A stretch of 64,000 nucleotides of DNA from Parus major (GCF_001522545.3 NC_031770.1:6971321-7035320); one strand, 5' to 3'; counted from the stretch's first letter, positions 1-14,194 are shown. Numbers and translations: made by a program. Notes: generated from the sequence alone by a model not told the origin.

Positions 1-3000
1 ACACTGGAAGGACTATTGGTGGAGTAAAGTCTCATTCAAACAGAATAAAAGGCACCATAATTTTGTTCTGTTCTGTAATGAATGATCCTCATGATTCAGT
101 GCATGGGTCATGCTTGCATCCTGTGGACAGACTTTGTTTTTCATGATTTTAATGTAACTAGAGTAGGTTTTTGAGTTTTCAAAGTTTTCAGCTCAACAGA
201 GAGTACTGCAAATCCTTCCATTTCACCTACCTGTTTTAAATTTAAGGGCGATGTTTGCTTTTGCATTACTAAGGCTGAATCTGGTTTTCTGTATAACATC
301 TGTGTTCCCTCTGTCTCTCTTTTAGCTGTCTACATAAGCCAGTTGTCTGAAATTTTACATGGCTTTGAGTTTTCCCCTGGGGAAGCCGGGGAAAAATGAG
401 AACAAGAGGTATAATCCATCCATCTTAAACTTAGCAGCAAAACTCTTGTTGTAAAGGCACAACATCATCCTAGTCTGTCTGCTGATTCTTTTAGACAATA
501 GGGAAAATTGGTTAACATAGAGATTGCAAACTGTTTTCATACATATTGTAGACTAAGCCTGCATTCATTATAGGAATCACAATCACTGGAGGCAGCAGGA
601 TGGAAAAAACTGGATGTTGTCCTTAACTCTTCTTTAAAAACAAACCTGGAACCAAGAAAACCTGTGGAATGAAATTGATGCCTGTTCAACTGTCCAGTTG
701 TGGACTTTTCTGCCAGACCTCTGCTACTTTATTTGTTAGAATAACTGGAAACTACAGGCTGGTGGGTAGGGAGAGGAATCTGGGACACAGAAGCAGGGAT
801 GCAGAGGGAGAAATAGTATAAAATGAATTTGGATGGTTTCCTGCCAAACATGAGTTTTATTTTGTTTTGGAATTAAGTTTTGGGTTCCTCTAAGCTCTGT
901 CCAGTGAAGTTTTTAAAGTAAAATGCAATATCTTTCCAGAAATATCTTCTGGTAAACTTCACTTATATGCTACGTAATAAATATTCCTCACTGAAGCACT
1001 ATGAATGTGTTGCAGTACGGTCAGAATACATTATTACAGCGGTTATTTCTGGGTTTGGACTGCTGTAAACTTTATAAATGTAATTTGCCTTGAGGACATG
1101 GAAAAAGGAAGAAATTCAAATGCGTGGTTACTTCAGCAGCTATGGGTTGCTCCTTAAAACTTCACAGTTTCTGCTGTGGATGCTATATGGATCAGTGCCC
1201 AAAGTATCTAAGTATTTTGGCATTCCATGTGCATGCTGAGCTGTGGTGTGATGGAGCAGCTCTGTGGAGCCCTGCAAGGAGGAGCCTTGGGGATTGTAGG
1301 AGAGCCTGGTCCCTTTTTGTCAGGGCAGTGTGCAGAATCCTGATACTAATCCAGCCCTTCAACATGGCAGCATTGATTTGCTTAATTTCATAAAGCAAAG
1401 AATAATAATCAGGTCAGGTACATGCAGGCACTTTGCAGTGAGCAATAAAGAAAATAAAACAGAGCTGTGGATGTTGCCAAGAGGAAGGAGAACCAGCATT
1501 ATCTGTGCATGGCAGAGAGACACGTGGTGTCAGGCAAGGATGTGCAGGCTTGCCCTTCTCTCTGTACCCTTTCTCCATAGTCTGAACAGAGAAGGAGATG
1601 GCAGCAGTAGGAGCACAGTGAGAACTTAGTACATTATGAGTAAGGTGCCCCATAGACAAAAATCAGTATTTTCAGTCAACTGTCAGTAGTCCCAGTAATC
1701 TCCTTAAATTGCCTTTTAGCCCCAAAAACCTAGCACCTAACAAGGCTACAGCTCTCCCAGTACCTCCAGGAGTGGACTTTGGCATGACAAATTTAGCACT
1801 AACCTCATTTACCTACACAGGCTGCATTGATGGCAGGATGACAAGTAGTCACAGTCACAGTCTGACCTTGAATTTAGAGGATTTTGATCAACATTAATAT
1901 GCAATGACAGATTTCTTTGTTTGCTGCAGTTCTCAGCTGGACCTCCAACCAGGTTTTCAGGATTCCCCATCCCCCTTTTCTAAAGATCTGCTTCCAAGAA
2001 GTCCCTTCAGAAGAGATTAGAACATTTGAGCAACAAGTAGTTGTGAGCTGGTTTTTGGGATGCTGAATGCAGTACCCATGTGGACACTGCAGATTCTGTA
2101 TCTTTTCTCTGTCAGCTCCTACAAAAGAGAAATTTGTCTTTATGTTGGACTTAGCAAAGTTCATTTGACATATAATTTCCAAATTTCATTGAGAAAACAC
2201 TTCAGATCTGGGCTGAGGACAGGAAAAATGAAGATTTGGAATTGTTTTTGCAGTTCTGTTGAAATACAGTCTTTCACTTGTTTGCAGCAGCTTGTCCCTT
2301 CAAGGTCAAGAAAGCTTACTGCTTGCTGGTTGTTAGCATATCAACTTGCAGCACAGCTGAAAAGTAATCTTACAGCTCAACGGGGATTTTACAAGATATT
2401 TACAGTATTTTAAGGCTGTTATCAGGAAGAAATATATGTTTAAAAGAGAAAGGTATTCAGAACAAAAATTGGAAAACAACTGTGCTCCTAAACTAGGTGC
2501 TATTTCATTTTGTTTAACTAGTCTCACAGATTTGTGTGATCTGAAAAAAAAACAGAACATGCTCTTTATCAAATTTGGTATGAAATTTTTTGGAGAGGGG
2601 AGGTGGTAATGCTTAGAGGCAATACTCTTGATAAGGTAACATGAAATTCAAGACTGCAAAGTTCAGAATTTTGTTTCATTTTCTGCTATTGGTTTCAGTT
2701 TTACTTTGCATCCACATTCCTTCCTACTTACAGGCATCCTTTTGAGCACCTGATTTTATTTCTAGATGGAGCAAAAAAGCAACTCTGATCATATCTCCTG
2801 GCAGATCTTGCATTAATAAGGACATTTTCTGCTTCAGAGAATTCCTGGTGCAATCAGACACCCAAAAAAATCACAGCCACCCACACGTTCCACTACACAC
2901 TTTTAAAAAAAGTAGTTACCCAGCAAAAAAACTGCTCTCTGGGTAGTGCATCATTCCTTGCTTCCTGTGGTTGCTAAGAAAATTAATAGCATAAAAAATC

Positions 3001-3359
3001 CTGTATCCATTGTAGATATCAATGAATATGTTGTCTCCCAAGTTGAATTAGAGCGGCATCTAAAAAGTCCTGTGGGAATACTGGAAGTTAAAGTTGGTAC
3101 CAAAAAAAAGAGGATGCTTATGGTACTCACACTCTTGTTTTTCTGCTCTAAATGGCCCAGCCTGAGTAAGCTGAACATTTTAATTATTTTTACTACATTT
3201 ACCTCATGTTATTATTGACCTAAACGTTGCACATATTTAAAGAAAACCTAATATCTGATATCTTAATGTTTGTTGTGTGTTGTTGATCTTACAGATCTCC
3301 AGTGTTGTTAAAAATAAACACAAGGTGAAAATGGTACTATATTAGAAGCACAGTTTTAT

Positions 3360-3630
3360 ACACACTATCTTAGAAAGTTACTATTATATATTATTTAAAT
3401 ATAATAATTAATTGTTATTTTAATAATTTATATTATTTCCTTCATAATGGGCAGTGGTATAGTGATAAATTTAGTCACAGCAAGGTTTATTGAAACTTGT
3501 GTTTTGCTTACATGGTATGTAACATCTATATGAAAGAAAAAATATATATTACAATATTAATAATGATATATAATCAATACATATAATATTAAAACCCAAT
3601 TATTCTATTAATAATCATAGGAATATAGGA
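3360..3630. repeat. AT-rich low-complexity block
   Basis: Dense ATTATATTATTTAAAT-type sequence at 3360-3440 and 3540-3600, ending in three near-copies of GGAATATA at 3610-3640. I see no transposon ends. Confidence 0.7.
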
Positions 3631-3787
3631 ATATAGGAACATTTCAGAAGAGAAGAATAGAACTATGTTTTCACAAGATGAAGGCCAGAAAATGCAATGT
3701 TTGATGTGTATGCTGAGTTAATTTGAAGACATCTAGACACAGGTCCAGCTTTGTAATCATTAATAATCTCTTCCATTGCTTAGTCTT

Positions 3788-3802
3788 TTTATTATTATTA
3801 TT
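3788..3802. repeat. Short (TTA)n microsatellite
   Basis: About five units of a TTA/ATT trinucleotide repeat. Confidence 0.85.
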
Positions 3803-6050
3803 GTCCTTCTCTGTTATTTTTTTCACATTTGTCAATCATGCTTCTGACTCTTGTAAACTTCTTTAAACTCTTAACTCTTTAAAGACAATCCTTTCTTTTC
3901 TGCTTCTTACTTCAAACTACATTCTGAAAGAGCACAGAGATTATAGTGCTGGATTCACCACTACACAGAGTACATTTTATTTCCCTTTTAACTTCCAAGG
4001 GGCTTCAACTGACTTTATTAAAATAATAGAGACAGCTAAGATCTCCTGCCAGCCCCTCCCCCTTCCTCCAAGTCCCAAGAACTTGCTTTTTCACTAAAGC
4101 ACAGATGGAATATTTTGGAAAAGGAACTTGAAAGCCTTAGCCATCATCTCTTACCCATTAGTGATATAAAGAATTGTTTGATGTGTTTTCAATAGGCAGA
4201 GAATGAGGCTGGAAAGGCTGATTTGCCAACAGATTGGTCAAAACTGCAATAAGCATACAGAAGAAAATGGGGGTTTTTTATCAGATAAAATCTCAGACAC
4301 ACGTTCAGCAAAGGGAAAGAGTAGTCTGGAGCAATCTGCTACAGCTAAAGACATGTGAGATCTTGACAGCCAGTATCACAATCACTGAAAATGTTACCCT
4401 GGTAGTTAAAAATTCCTTAAAAAAGGTGCCCAGTCTCTCTATGGATCAGCTGGGGAAGTAGAGACTCTTTTTTCAGGTTCCCTTTCCAAACAATTCAGGC
4501 AAACCCCAGGCTCCAAATGGCAATTCTATATATTTTTAAGCTTTGTCTGGGCTCCTGCCCTAGTAGTTATTTTTGGTATGTTTTTGAGCTGCCTGTTTTT
4601 TAGCTTTGCAGTTAACTGTGCACTGAGGCAAACAAAGCACAATAACAACTCTCTGGTTGTTAGTCATGTCCATCCTGCACCCTTTGCAGACAAAAGAAGT
4701 GTACACGTCACTTCCCCAGTTTGGATAATGAGGTTTTTCTGTCAGTGCATTCACCAGCAGACGCCCCTCTGGCTGCTCCAGCTGCAGTCTGTGTGGGCTG
4801 GCACGCAAAACCTTTGTCATAAGATCTCTGGTGTGTGGGTCTTGCTTCCAGGAAAATGATGTATAGGTTCTTTTTCCACCCCCCTGTAATTAAATCAGCC
4901 CGTGATCATGATTGAATTATTGGTCTTACTGAAGAAAATCCATCTTCTAGCAAGTTGCTAAAGTAGCAGGAATGATTTCTGTTGTCCCAGGAATGAACCA
5001 GGAAAAAAAAAAAAATCTCACAGACTTTGGGCAGTGATATACTGAGAAATTAAGTCAGAGCAGGCTTTGGCATAACCATGTTCCTGCTTACACCCAAATG
5101 GCAATGACACAGTCGGTAGAAGAAAGGTAACTCATGTAACCATCTTCAGAGAAGGGAGGACTTAGATTAAACTACCTAAAAATAGCTCCAGGAAGTAACC
5201 TACAGAAATAGGTTAATTAAATAGTGAATGGGCATTGGGAGAACAGACAGGGACTAATGCGATCATTAAGCTGACTCTGTGCTAAATTTATTCAGTAGTG
5301 GAATTCAATTTTTCCCCAAGGTTAAAAAATGATAATTCAGGAGTGCAGAGAGTTGTAGGGCAGCTGACGTCAGTCCCCGTCCCCTTCCACTCCCCAGCAC
5401 AAAGCACATCCCTTTTGGGATGGTAGCTTATATAGATGATAATAATTGTATATTGCACAGCTAAAACTGCAGGATTTTCTGATTATTACTGTAATTTTTA
5501 AATGGATACCATCTGTGAAGTTTTGCCATACAGCAGCCAGATTACAAAGATGGGTCTGGTGAAACCTACTGTGTCTGTAGCTCAAGACAATGGGAAAATA
5601 TTCTGGGAGGAATATCAACATTTTTCAGCTATTCCCATTTTACCTTGTTCATTGTTAGTTTTTCTGAGGTATTTTGCTTTAATGGTTGAAGCTGGAGGGT
5701 GTTGATGGATATGGAGCCTGTAAACTTCAGCTGCTGATATAAGATTAGTGATCTTTATGCCCGTCTTTATAGTTGAACTCATGAATAATAGATCAGGTGA
5801 GAAAAATGCAGTACTCTCAAGCCTTAGGCAGCCCAACCTGGCCAAATTCAAAGACAAGAGAACAGTGGGAGATAAAAAATAATTTTGCCAACTTTTTCTC
5901 AGCTTGTTTTTACTGGGATCCTCTGTTTTTTGCTGTGGACCAGTCAGCAGCAGAATTCTGGCCACGATGTGACTGATCCCACATCTCAAGCTGAAGAACA
6001 CATCTGTTGGAAGAAAGCTCCCTTATTGGTGTTTTACGTGGCCACAAGCT

Positions 6051-6073
6051 CTGGGAGGAGGAGGAGGAGAAGG
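6051..6073. repeat. Short (GGA)n microsatellite
   Basis: GGGAGGAGGAGGAGGAGAAG, a purine-only trinucleotide repeat. It produces false Glu/Arg-rich open frames. Confidence 0.85.
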
Positions 6074-7145
6074 AACAACTGGAGTTTGGTGTCTCTGTAG
6101 CACTGATGATATTCAGTGTTGCAGACAGGATCCAGAAAAGCCTGGAAGAATTGCTTAATGCCTGCCAGGGTAGAGAGGGAAAGTTTTACAGCATGAGGCT
6201 TCAGAACCAGAGAGGCAAAAGAGATTTTGCAGGTAAGCTTCAACCTGCAGAGACATTTTCCTGAACCCTGATATTTACTCCATGTTGCTAAAATGAATGA
6301 AATGCCAGTGGCAAAGGCAAGAGGTGATGTACTGGTGGTAACTTAGATTAGTGAGGAGAGCTGGGAAAAAAACCAAACAACTTGTGACCAAAACTAGAAA
6401 TAGGCAGGTGAGATGTTTTGGGCAGAGGGTTTCTCAGAGCAGCATTGGGGTTGACTATTAGAACTTGTAATAGACATCTCTCCAGCAGAAGTCATCGTGC
6501 TCCGATGACAGAGCAGCCTGAGGCTCTGTGTTTCTGCTTTGTTAGGGAAACAGGTTTTTAATGTGTTGGGTTTTTTGTAAGCTAACATGATTATGTTAAT
6601 GATGTACCTGATTCATGTTGGTAATTTATTACACCATGAAAATGACTCTGTGAAGCCCCAGCCTTGAGCTCTGCTATGAGGGCAGACTGCAGAGAGCAAG
6701 GGCTGACTGGAAAAGCTGCTCAGAGAGCATTTATATATTTCTAAAATATATAAATTCAGAAAACTCTTAGAAGTGCAGCACACAAGGCTAGTTCTGCACA
6801 AAGTTTGATTAGCAAAGTGCAGCTAGAGCGGGAAACTTCCAAACAGATATTAGAGGTCTTTTCCAGAAGAAACAGCGAAGGAGAAAATCTGCAAGCATCT
6901 GTTTGATAAAACATAATCCAGCTGGGATAATTAGATCCCAGTAGGATGACTTCTGGTTTTACTTGTCTCCAACCAAAGGTTGATTTACAGTAAGATGTCA
7001 TCGCTTCGAGAAGGAAAATGGAATATTTAATAAAGATCAGGGTAACAAAAACAAAAGCAAGTAAATTTTGAATTTAGGAGTGTGACAAAATGTACATTCA
7101 TTCTAAAGTTTCTTGCCTCTGTGTTCTGCTAAGGTGAAAAGATTT

Positions 7146-7192
7146 TTGCCTTTTGTTTGTTTGGGGTTTTTTGGTTGGTTTGGTTTTTTTAA
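7146..7192. repeat. G/T-rich low-complexity tract
   Basis: A run of T and G only, of the form TTTGTTTGTTTGGGG followed by GGTTGGTTTGGTTTTTTT. Similar shorter tracts recur at 34620-34650, 41912-41930, 48260-48282 and 50325-50350. Confidence 0.75.
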
Positions 7193-9493
7193 GTGGCTGA
7201 ATGTTTTCTTTGATGCTCTATAACCAGACATTGTCCAAAAACGCTTCTCACTGTGAGGGTTGCTTGTATTGCACTGTTAGTATTGGAAGGCAGATAATGT
7301 AGCCAATGTTTATTAATGAGCAGCTGATGGACACCATTTTACAAGTAAAAACACCCAGGAAAATTACACAGCTTTGCAGACACTGTGGAAGATGTGTCTG
7401 ATCAACCAGTTTACTGATGTTTGAAGTCATCAGAAATAGCAGAATTCCAGTCCATGTTGCTCAGGCTGCTGCTTAAGATGCAGGGACATCTCAAAGTGAG
7501 ACTTCACACCTCTGGAAAAGAAATCCTTGAGGTGGTAATGTGAGTAAAGCAAAGTGTGTACAGAGCTGAAATTCTTGTTCAGTTTTTACACAAAAACTTG
7601 CTTTTAGCAGAATTTCAGGAGTGATTTGTTTCCTGTGCTTTCTCTTCGTCAGTTCAAACATGAATTGTCTCATGAATTCACATTTGCTCTGAATGTTAGG
7701 CTCTTTTGACTATAGTTTTAAAGTCAACACGTTGAAATTGTAAAAGAAATAATTTACTTCAATAGTTGAAAATGGCAAAACTGTCTGCTGTTGGTATGAG
7801 GGATGCTTAGCAGGGCTGAGAGTGGTGTTTCTGTGGTTTGAGGGCTGCCTGAGCACCCTGCTCTGTGGGATAGTGCCAGTGTTCATATCCCCACGTGGTG
7901 CTAGGTCAGTGCTCACATTGTGAGTCTGAAAATAAAACCTGGGGTTTGGCAAGAAGCATGTTTCCTCTGCATTGCTGCTGTTGATGCACAAGCTCAGTTT
8001 CCATTTCATCTCTGCTGGGAGCAGAGGAGTTGTCTGGGCTGGGGATGGAGCACTGCAGTCGCGGCGTGTGCTGCAGGCTTGTGTTCTAGATCAGACAAAC
8101 TCAGGGATGGGTGTGTGCTGCTTCCAGAATTTCTTCTGCTGATCTAATTTAAAAGAACTGGGTATAAGGGGAGTTTATCAGCAATCGAAGGAAATACCCA
8201 GATTTGCACCCCAGCTGCAAATTTCTATTAAAAAACCCAAAACAAACAGAAAAAACAACCCTGGTGCATCAGGCAGGTTATGTTTCCAACCCTAAAACTT
8301 TGATTTCTTTTATTTCAGTTCTTTTTTCGTTTCACCTTTTTTTTTGTGAATACACTGGGAAATGAAGTTGTCTCATTTTCAGCTGTGGTTTGATGATACA
8401 GTAAATCTGTTCCGGAGCTCTTATTGCTACAGAAAGGCTGCCACAGCCATGTGCTAAACAGTACATGGTCTGGCATAAAATCATTACACTGATTCAATTT
8501 CTAAAACCTTGTCATATTAGGAGTTACATATCTGCATCTCACTAATTTTTTTTTTATGGATTAAAATTTGTCTGCTACAGTACAGCCAGCTCAATGCCAA
8601 CGTAAGCTTTGTATATGGGGTTCTGTTTCCTTCAGCAGAAACACAGTCATGAGCCCTTCAGAATCACAGTAAATATTATGCTGCTGATGTATCCAGATAG
8701 TCACAAATCCTTTTCTGGAGTGTGTCTTGTGGCTCTAGGAATACTATGGACAATGGGGAAGGCCCAGGAAGTTTAGGGCACTCACTTCAGAAGATGTTTA
8801 GAATGACCTAGCTCATGCTAATAACATGAATTGTGCATTTATAAACAAAATGAGTTAGAGCTAGGAGAAAGAAATGCATGAAACTGTAAAAAATATATTT
8901 GAGGCAGAGTAAATATATGAAGAACTGTGCAACAATCTTAATTCTAGATTTCTGTGACTTTTGGATGTATTGGCAGCCCTAAAAAAACACTTTTAGACCT
9001 ATTTTTACATGCAAAGCATTATTACGGTAGATCCCAGGAATCAGAAATGATGTAATAATTTGCATCATTCCATCATACATCAGAAATACATAAATTACAT
9101 CAGAAATTATGTAATAGGTATCTCAGAGAGCATATCTTTCTAGAAATGTACAGGAGATAGAGATGGCTGAAAAAAAATGGCTTTGTTTGCTGAAGGAAAT
9201 ACCTTGGGAGGTTCAAAACCACTTTTGTTTGGAAGTGGTCTTGACAACACTTGTTTCTCCCCTCCTCCCTCATTTTTATTGTCATGGCATGCTTTTATAG
9301 CAAAGCCTGTTAATAAGTAAATAATTCCTTGATGGAGAAGTCAGCTTAGTCAATATGCAGCAGCCTTCCTAGGGCTCACAGGTTTTACAGGGCAAATAAA
9401 ATCTCTCACCGTAGTATGCTGCAGATAGGTTCATTTGATTAAGACAGTGTGGAGTTGACTGTAAAATGTAGGATCTAGATTGTGACAAAGAGG

Positions 9494-9539
9494 GTTTTTT
9501 TCCTCTCCTTTTTTTTTATTTTCTTTTTCTTTTTTTTGT
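9494..9539. repeat. Poly-T / pyrimidine-rich tract
   Basis: Long T runs broken by C and A. The small Phe-rich open frame across it is an artefact. Confidence 0.8.
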
Positions 9540-10606
9540 GGAGTAAAATTTATTTATTTGCTACTTTCCTTTTGTATCTAATAATTACGAACAACAGAGG
9601 TAAATGTAATTTTGTTGGCATGAAATACAAAATAATGGACCTTCCAGCCCTTTATGAAGTGAATTATTATGAAGCAGCTAAACATTGATATTGCACTATA
9701 ACTTGAATTACTCCATTTTCTCAGTATTATCTTTATTTTCCAAATGTTCTTAGAATAAAACTTGCATCCTCATTGTTTTTTGCCTTCTATCCTCTACCAT
9801 CACATGGTTTTCCTTCCAGTTCTCAGACAAGATTTTCTGTAGATGGAAATCCATCACAGGTGTCCTTCACTGTCCTGAGTGATGGCATTGCCATGTCCTG
9901 GAAACTCTCAGGCCTTGAGAAGAAAGGAGTACAGTTTTTGCCAGATCACATATGGATTTTCTCTGAGTCACATTATGGGATTGGCCACTTTTTATTCCAT
10001 ACCATAATGCTGGACTTATGGCCATACTGGTCCCTATATGGTAAAACATATTAGTGTCAATGTGAATTACAGGTGAAGTGGTAGCCAAAGTCCTGAAGTG
10101 CATTAAAGTTGGTTTAGCTTAATCTGTGTATTTTAATTTTCTGCTTTTTAGTTCATAAAGAATTTGTGGGTTTTCTGGACTGATCCCAGCAGCTGAAGAG
10201 ACCAAATCAGTGATAGCTTACACTTTTTTATTGCTGGTATATTTAAGATGGCTGTTTAAGGACCAGGAGCCCATTGAAGAGGTAGTGTTAGCTGTTAGGA
10301 TTTGACAAAGTGAAACACCAACTTACCATTTGTCAAGTTTTTTAGACACTATGTTTGAAGGAATGTTTTTAAGAAGAAAAATGAGACAGCTTTGTGCTAC
10401 ACTTGTAGTACTATGTTGGTCATCAGCCAAATCATCCCAAATATATTCCATGTGCAGCTAAAACCACAGTATTTTGATTTATCATTAGTCAATGTGCCAC
10501 TACTTTTATGAGGAGTTCTTACTGTCACAATGTCTTTAAAATAGAATAATTTCTTCTTAAGAATTAAAACCAAAACCTTTACCAGTGCTCTTTGTCCTGT
10601 GGCCAT

Positions 10607-10624
10607 AGCTCGCTCGAGCGAGCT
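10607..10624. repeat. Perfect 18-bp palindrome with three CpG
   Basis: AGCTCGCTCGAGCGAGCT is its own reverse complement and holds three CpG sites, in sequence that is otherwise CpG-poor. It has no spacer. Confidence 0.95.
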
Positions 10625-11194
10625 GAGGCCAGGGCTGCTGTCACCGTGCTCCGTGTGCCAGGAAGGCAAAGGTTGATGTTACTTGTGGTGTACGGACTGA
10701 GAAAGGTCAGGGTGCACTGCTCAATAGCATGTAATGTTCAAGCTATTTCCCTGGTTTATTATTAGAACAGCTCAAGAGTTGGCTGAAAAGTCACATGTAT
10801 TGGCCTCTCTGCTTTCTGTTTGCTTCTACTCGCACTTAGAATTGCTATTTTTGCCCAGCTCTACCCATCTGTCCTGGGCAGTGTGTGCCCCCTTAACTGA
10901 GCTAAGGATGAGAGTCTTGACTGCCTTGTCTGGATGCTCTAGAGAAAGTCTCTTTTTTTTTTCTGGCATCATGAAGGCTTGTGCTGCAGTGGCAGCCTCC
11001 CTTCTTGCTGGGTATTTTTGGAAAATAAGCAGCATTGTTTATTGACCGAATAATAGAATGAAAAAGATTCATGGGATGGAGAAATAGATAGCCTTCGGAA
11101 GTTATGGATTATAAATCAATTAGCAAATGAGAAATTAATACAAAGAATAAAAATGCTGTTCTCTCAATGGAAGAGGTTAACAGCAGCATTAGGG

Positions 11195-11530
11195 GGAGTG
11201 GTGTCAGGACCAGTTTTGCTCCATATATTTAACAGCGTTTCCAGCAGCACAGTAAAGAGGATTGTAATTTGCTGATGACTCAGAATGACTGACATTATAT
11301 ATAAACTTCAAAGACTTTAGATAAAAATTGCAGAATCCACAATGGAATCATGTAAATGACTAACCCATGCATGGACTCTTAATTAGTTGTAACTCCTTGG
11401 GGAGAAATTTTCTGAAAGTGATTTTGGATGACTTCTTGAAAGCAGTTCTGTCAGGAAAGGCAAATGAAATGCTCAATTCTTAAGATTTTGCTGGGGATGG
11501 TACGTTTCTTAGGAGGCTCTATAATGAGAA
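11195..11530 (+). mobile_element. Degraded CR1/L3-like LINE fragment (reverse transcriptase region)
   Basis: The + strand carries a decayed reverse transcriptase signature. A GPVLL-H-IFN-like stretch is seen at about 11209-11235, and a F-A-D-D-S-like stretch (TTTGCTGATGACTCA) at 11268-11282. Further on, GGCAAATGAAATGCTCA at about 11459 and an ATAATGAGAATACT stretch at about 11521 resemble the region downstream of the catalytic site in old CR1/L3-type elements. Stops and indels break every frame. The family assignment is from memory of consensus patterns and is tentative. Confidence 0.5.
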
Positions 11531-12630
11531 TACTGCTCTCAGATGGAACAGTGAGTTACCAAAAAAATAAGATACAGCAGAAATAGAGATTTGTCAAATA
11601 TTTTAAATATTATTAACATTGTTGTATTCAATATATTTATGAAAGGTGAGCATAAAACACATCCATCTTTTTTTGTCATAAAGATAATAATACAGTGTTT
11701 TGGACTCAGAGAGCTGTTCACTGTGCAGTGATGAAGTCTTTCCTAAAGCCTCCTACAGCAGCACATTGGGAAGAAACAAAGGGAACCAGAGGGAGAGTGG
11801 CTTCACAAGGGAAGTGAGAATGCTGCCTGGTGGCTGCAGGAAATCCAGCAAGGATAAGGAGGGTCTGTAGTCCCTTCTGTGATTAGCATTGGCTAGTGTG
11901 ATACACATTTCTTGTTCATGCCACAGAGAAGCGAGAGCACATCAGGCAATAAACTCCCCTGCTTGCTTTACATCTTTGCATACAAAGATGTCCTTTGCTC
12001 AAAAAGACACCTGCAGAAGCAAATGGGATGGAAGACTTGCTCTCCAAAACCCTGTCTTGGTCAGGGCAGGGGAGGCTTGTGGTCATTTGCTATGTTGGCA
12101 ATTGCTGTTCTGATGCAATTCTTTGTTTTTCACAGATTTTAGCTTACAAAGCCCCCCCCCAAAACCCCACCTTTTTCCAGTTTGTTCATAATTTTCTCAA
12201 TAGTTACACAGAAAGTTTGCTGAGGAATGCATGAAGGGCCATTCTGGGTCAGCCCAAATGTGTGTCTTAGTGCCCTGCCTTTGCTTTGGCCAAAAGCTCA
12301 GTGGGGAGTGTTGGGATGGGGTAAGCATTTAATGGAAGTTGTCAGAACACTACCCTAGCCCTGGTTTTTCATCACTTAGGAACTTTTTGATCCACAGCTT
12401 TTCTCTTCATGCTTTAAATTACCCATTGGCTTTTTTCTTAGGTGAATTAATATTATTGATTTTCAACGCCCATAAGCTTTTCTCATTTCTGTGGCATCCA
12501 CTGTTTTATGTGAAGAAGAATCTCCTTTTATTCATTTTTAATTTGCAATGTGCTGGTTTCATCTGATATCCCCTATTTTTATTTTTTTTTTTTTGTTCAC
12601 CTGGAGGTTTGAGTTGAAGGAACCTTGGTT

Positions 12631-12660
12631 TTTGTAACTACAAGGTGTTTGTAACTACAA
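12631..12660. repeat. Short direct repeat, 13-bp unit at 17-bp spacing
   Basis: TTTGTAACTACAA occurs at 12631-12643 and again at 12648-12660. Each copy is itself a small inverted repeat (TTGTA-AC-TACAA). Confidence 0.9.
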
Positions 12661-13586
12661 CATTACTGTTGTGACATAACATCACTGTGTGCTGTGTTTC
12701 AATGGAAGTTTTGTTGTGTTGGTTATTTAGTTGTAGAGCTTTGCTGATGTGTAAAGGGGACAGTGCTTTAGATGAAGAGATTTTGTTTGCTATTCATTTT
12801 CATTTTAACTTCAGCTGTTTGTTTTTTTAATATAGAATTAGTCTTGATAATCTGTTAAGTTTAATGTAGTGTTACTTAGTACTATATTGCAAGTGATTTA
12901 GCATGGTAATTCAACTCTACAGTGTGATTATTATTCAGATATATTTGTTTTTTCACAACTAGGTAATTCTCTACTATAATAATAATTTTTGAATATTGAT
13001 TCTTGAACTAATGTTTAATAATGTCAACTTATAGGGAAATAAACACTGTGTCTCCATCTACTGGATATACAAAGGGACCTACACATTTAGCCCATATGTA
13101 ATCTCCTCTTTGCTAGCTAATGTGGGAAGAATTTACAAAACATGAGTGGGAGGTCTGTCAGGTGTGGGCAGTGGATGAATGAGTCCCAGTGAGTAGGGTT
13201 TGAGGGGAGGAAGGACAGAAGAGGATGGAGAGACACACTTTCCAAAGTACAGTGTGCAAAAGGTCAGAGAAAATGTTGCAATGCCTACAGGAGCAACAAT
13301 CAAATCCCTTAACTAGTTGAAGAAACATTTAAAGGACTGTGGAAACAGATGGTGCATGAGTTGAAACTGTACAGGAGCAACTTACCTTCTGCAGCAATTT
13401 CAGCAAGACAGTTATTTCCGTGGTTGTTACTCTCTCATTCAATCACAACATGCAATTACTATAGCAAACCTTCTGTCATATTGCACACGTTTTCACACTT
13501 GTCAGAGGAAAAGTCATAGATTAAACAATATGGTTTAAAGTACTGTTTAGTTATGAATTTCATAACTGTATTTTAATGCAAGACAG

Positions 13587-13640
13587 AATCGTTCTGTTGG
13601 AGTAGACCTTAAAAGTAGAAGAACCAGGGGAACAGACTCT
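13587..13640 (-). mobile_element. Possible short CR1 3'-end fragment
   Basis: CAGAATCGTTCTGTTGGAG followed by TAGACCTTAAAAG resembles the complement of the CR1 3' end (agaatcat..ttggaa..gaccttaaag). It is short and diverged, so chance similarity is possible. Confidence 0.4.
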
Positions 13641-14126
13641 GGAAGAATAACAAGTAGTGTTGGCCATACAAATTCTATGAGCACAAATGGAAATTTGTGC
13701 ATGTTAATGCCTTCAAATCAGTCTGAAAAGAAGCAATTAGAGTTCCATTGTGGAGACACTACACAGTGAAGAACACTCGCTGAAATCAATGGGTGCATGG
13801 AGAAAAGACAGAAAAAAGAACTGGGGTTTTAATACTCTACCAACATTTTCCCCTTTGCTTTTATACAGTCTTTACCATGGCAAATGGTACAGAACCTTTC
13901 AGATAATTTTTAATTCTCTTCAAGGTATTTGAAAGCAAGAAACTGTAAAGCCATCTAACCATGCTAAACCTTTACCACCTTCAGGTACAAGTTCTTCCTT
14001 TCCTTCATTTTCCTCTCTGCTTTGGGATTTTTTCAGTATTGGCTGATTTTTTGTTTGTTTTTCTCCTTTTCTGTGTGCTATATTTGTTTTCCAGAGCTGG
14101 TATATCTTTGACATACACATAGATGT

Positions 14127-14194
14127 AGATATATATATATATATATATATACATATATATATACACACATATATACACATATATATATATAAAA
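14127..14194. repeat. AT dinucleotide microsatellite with AC interruptions
   Basis: An almost unbroken (AT)n run from 14127 continues into ATAC/ACAC-interrupted repeats. It creates false open frames rich in Tyr, Ile, Cys and Val on the minus strand. It is likely to be length-polymorphic. Confidence 0.95.

Noticed and set aside
2946..3218. 90-codon + frame with a plausible-looking peptide (KINSIKNPVSIVDINEYV)
   Set aside because: Open on both strands, no known domain, no splice or promoter support.
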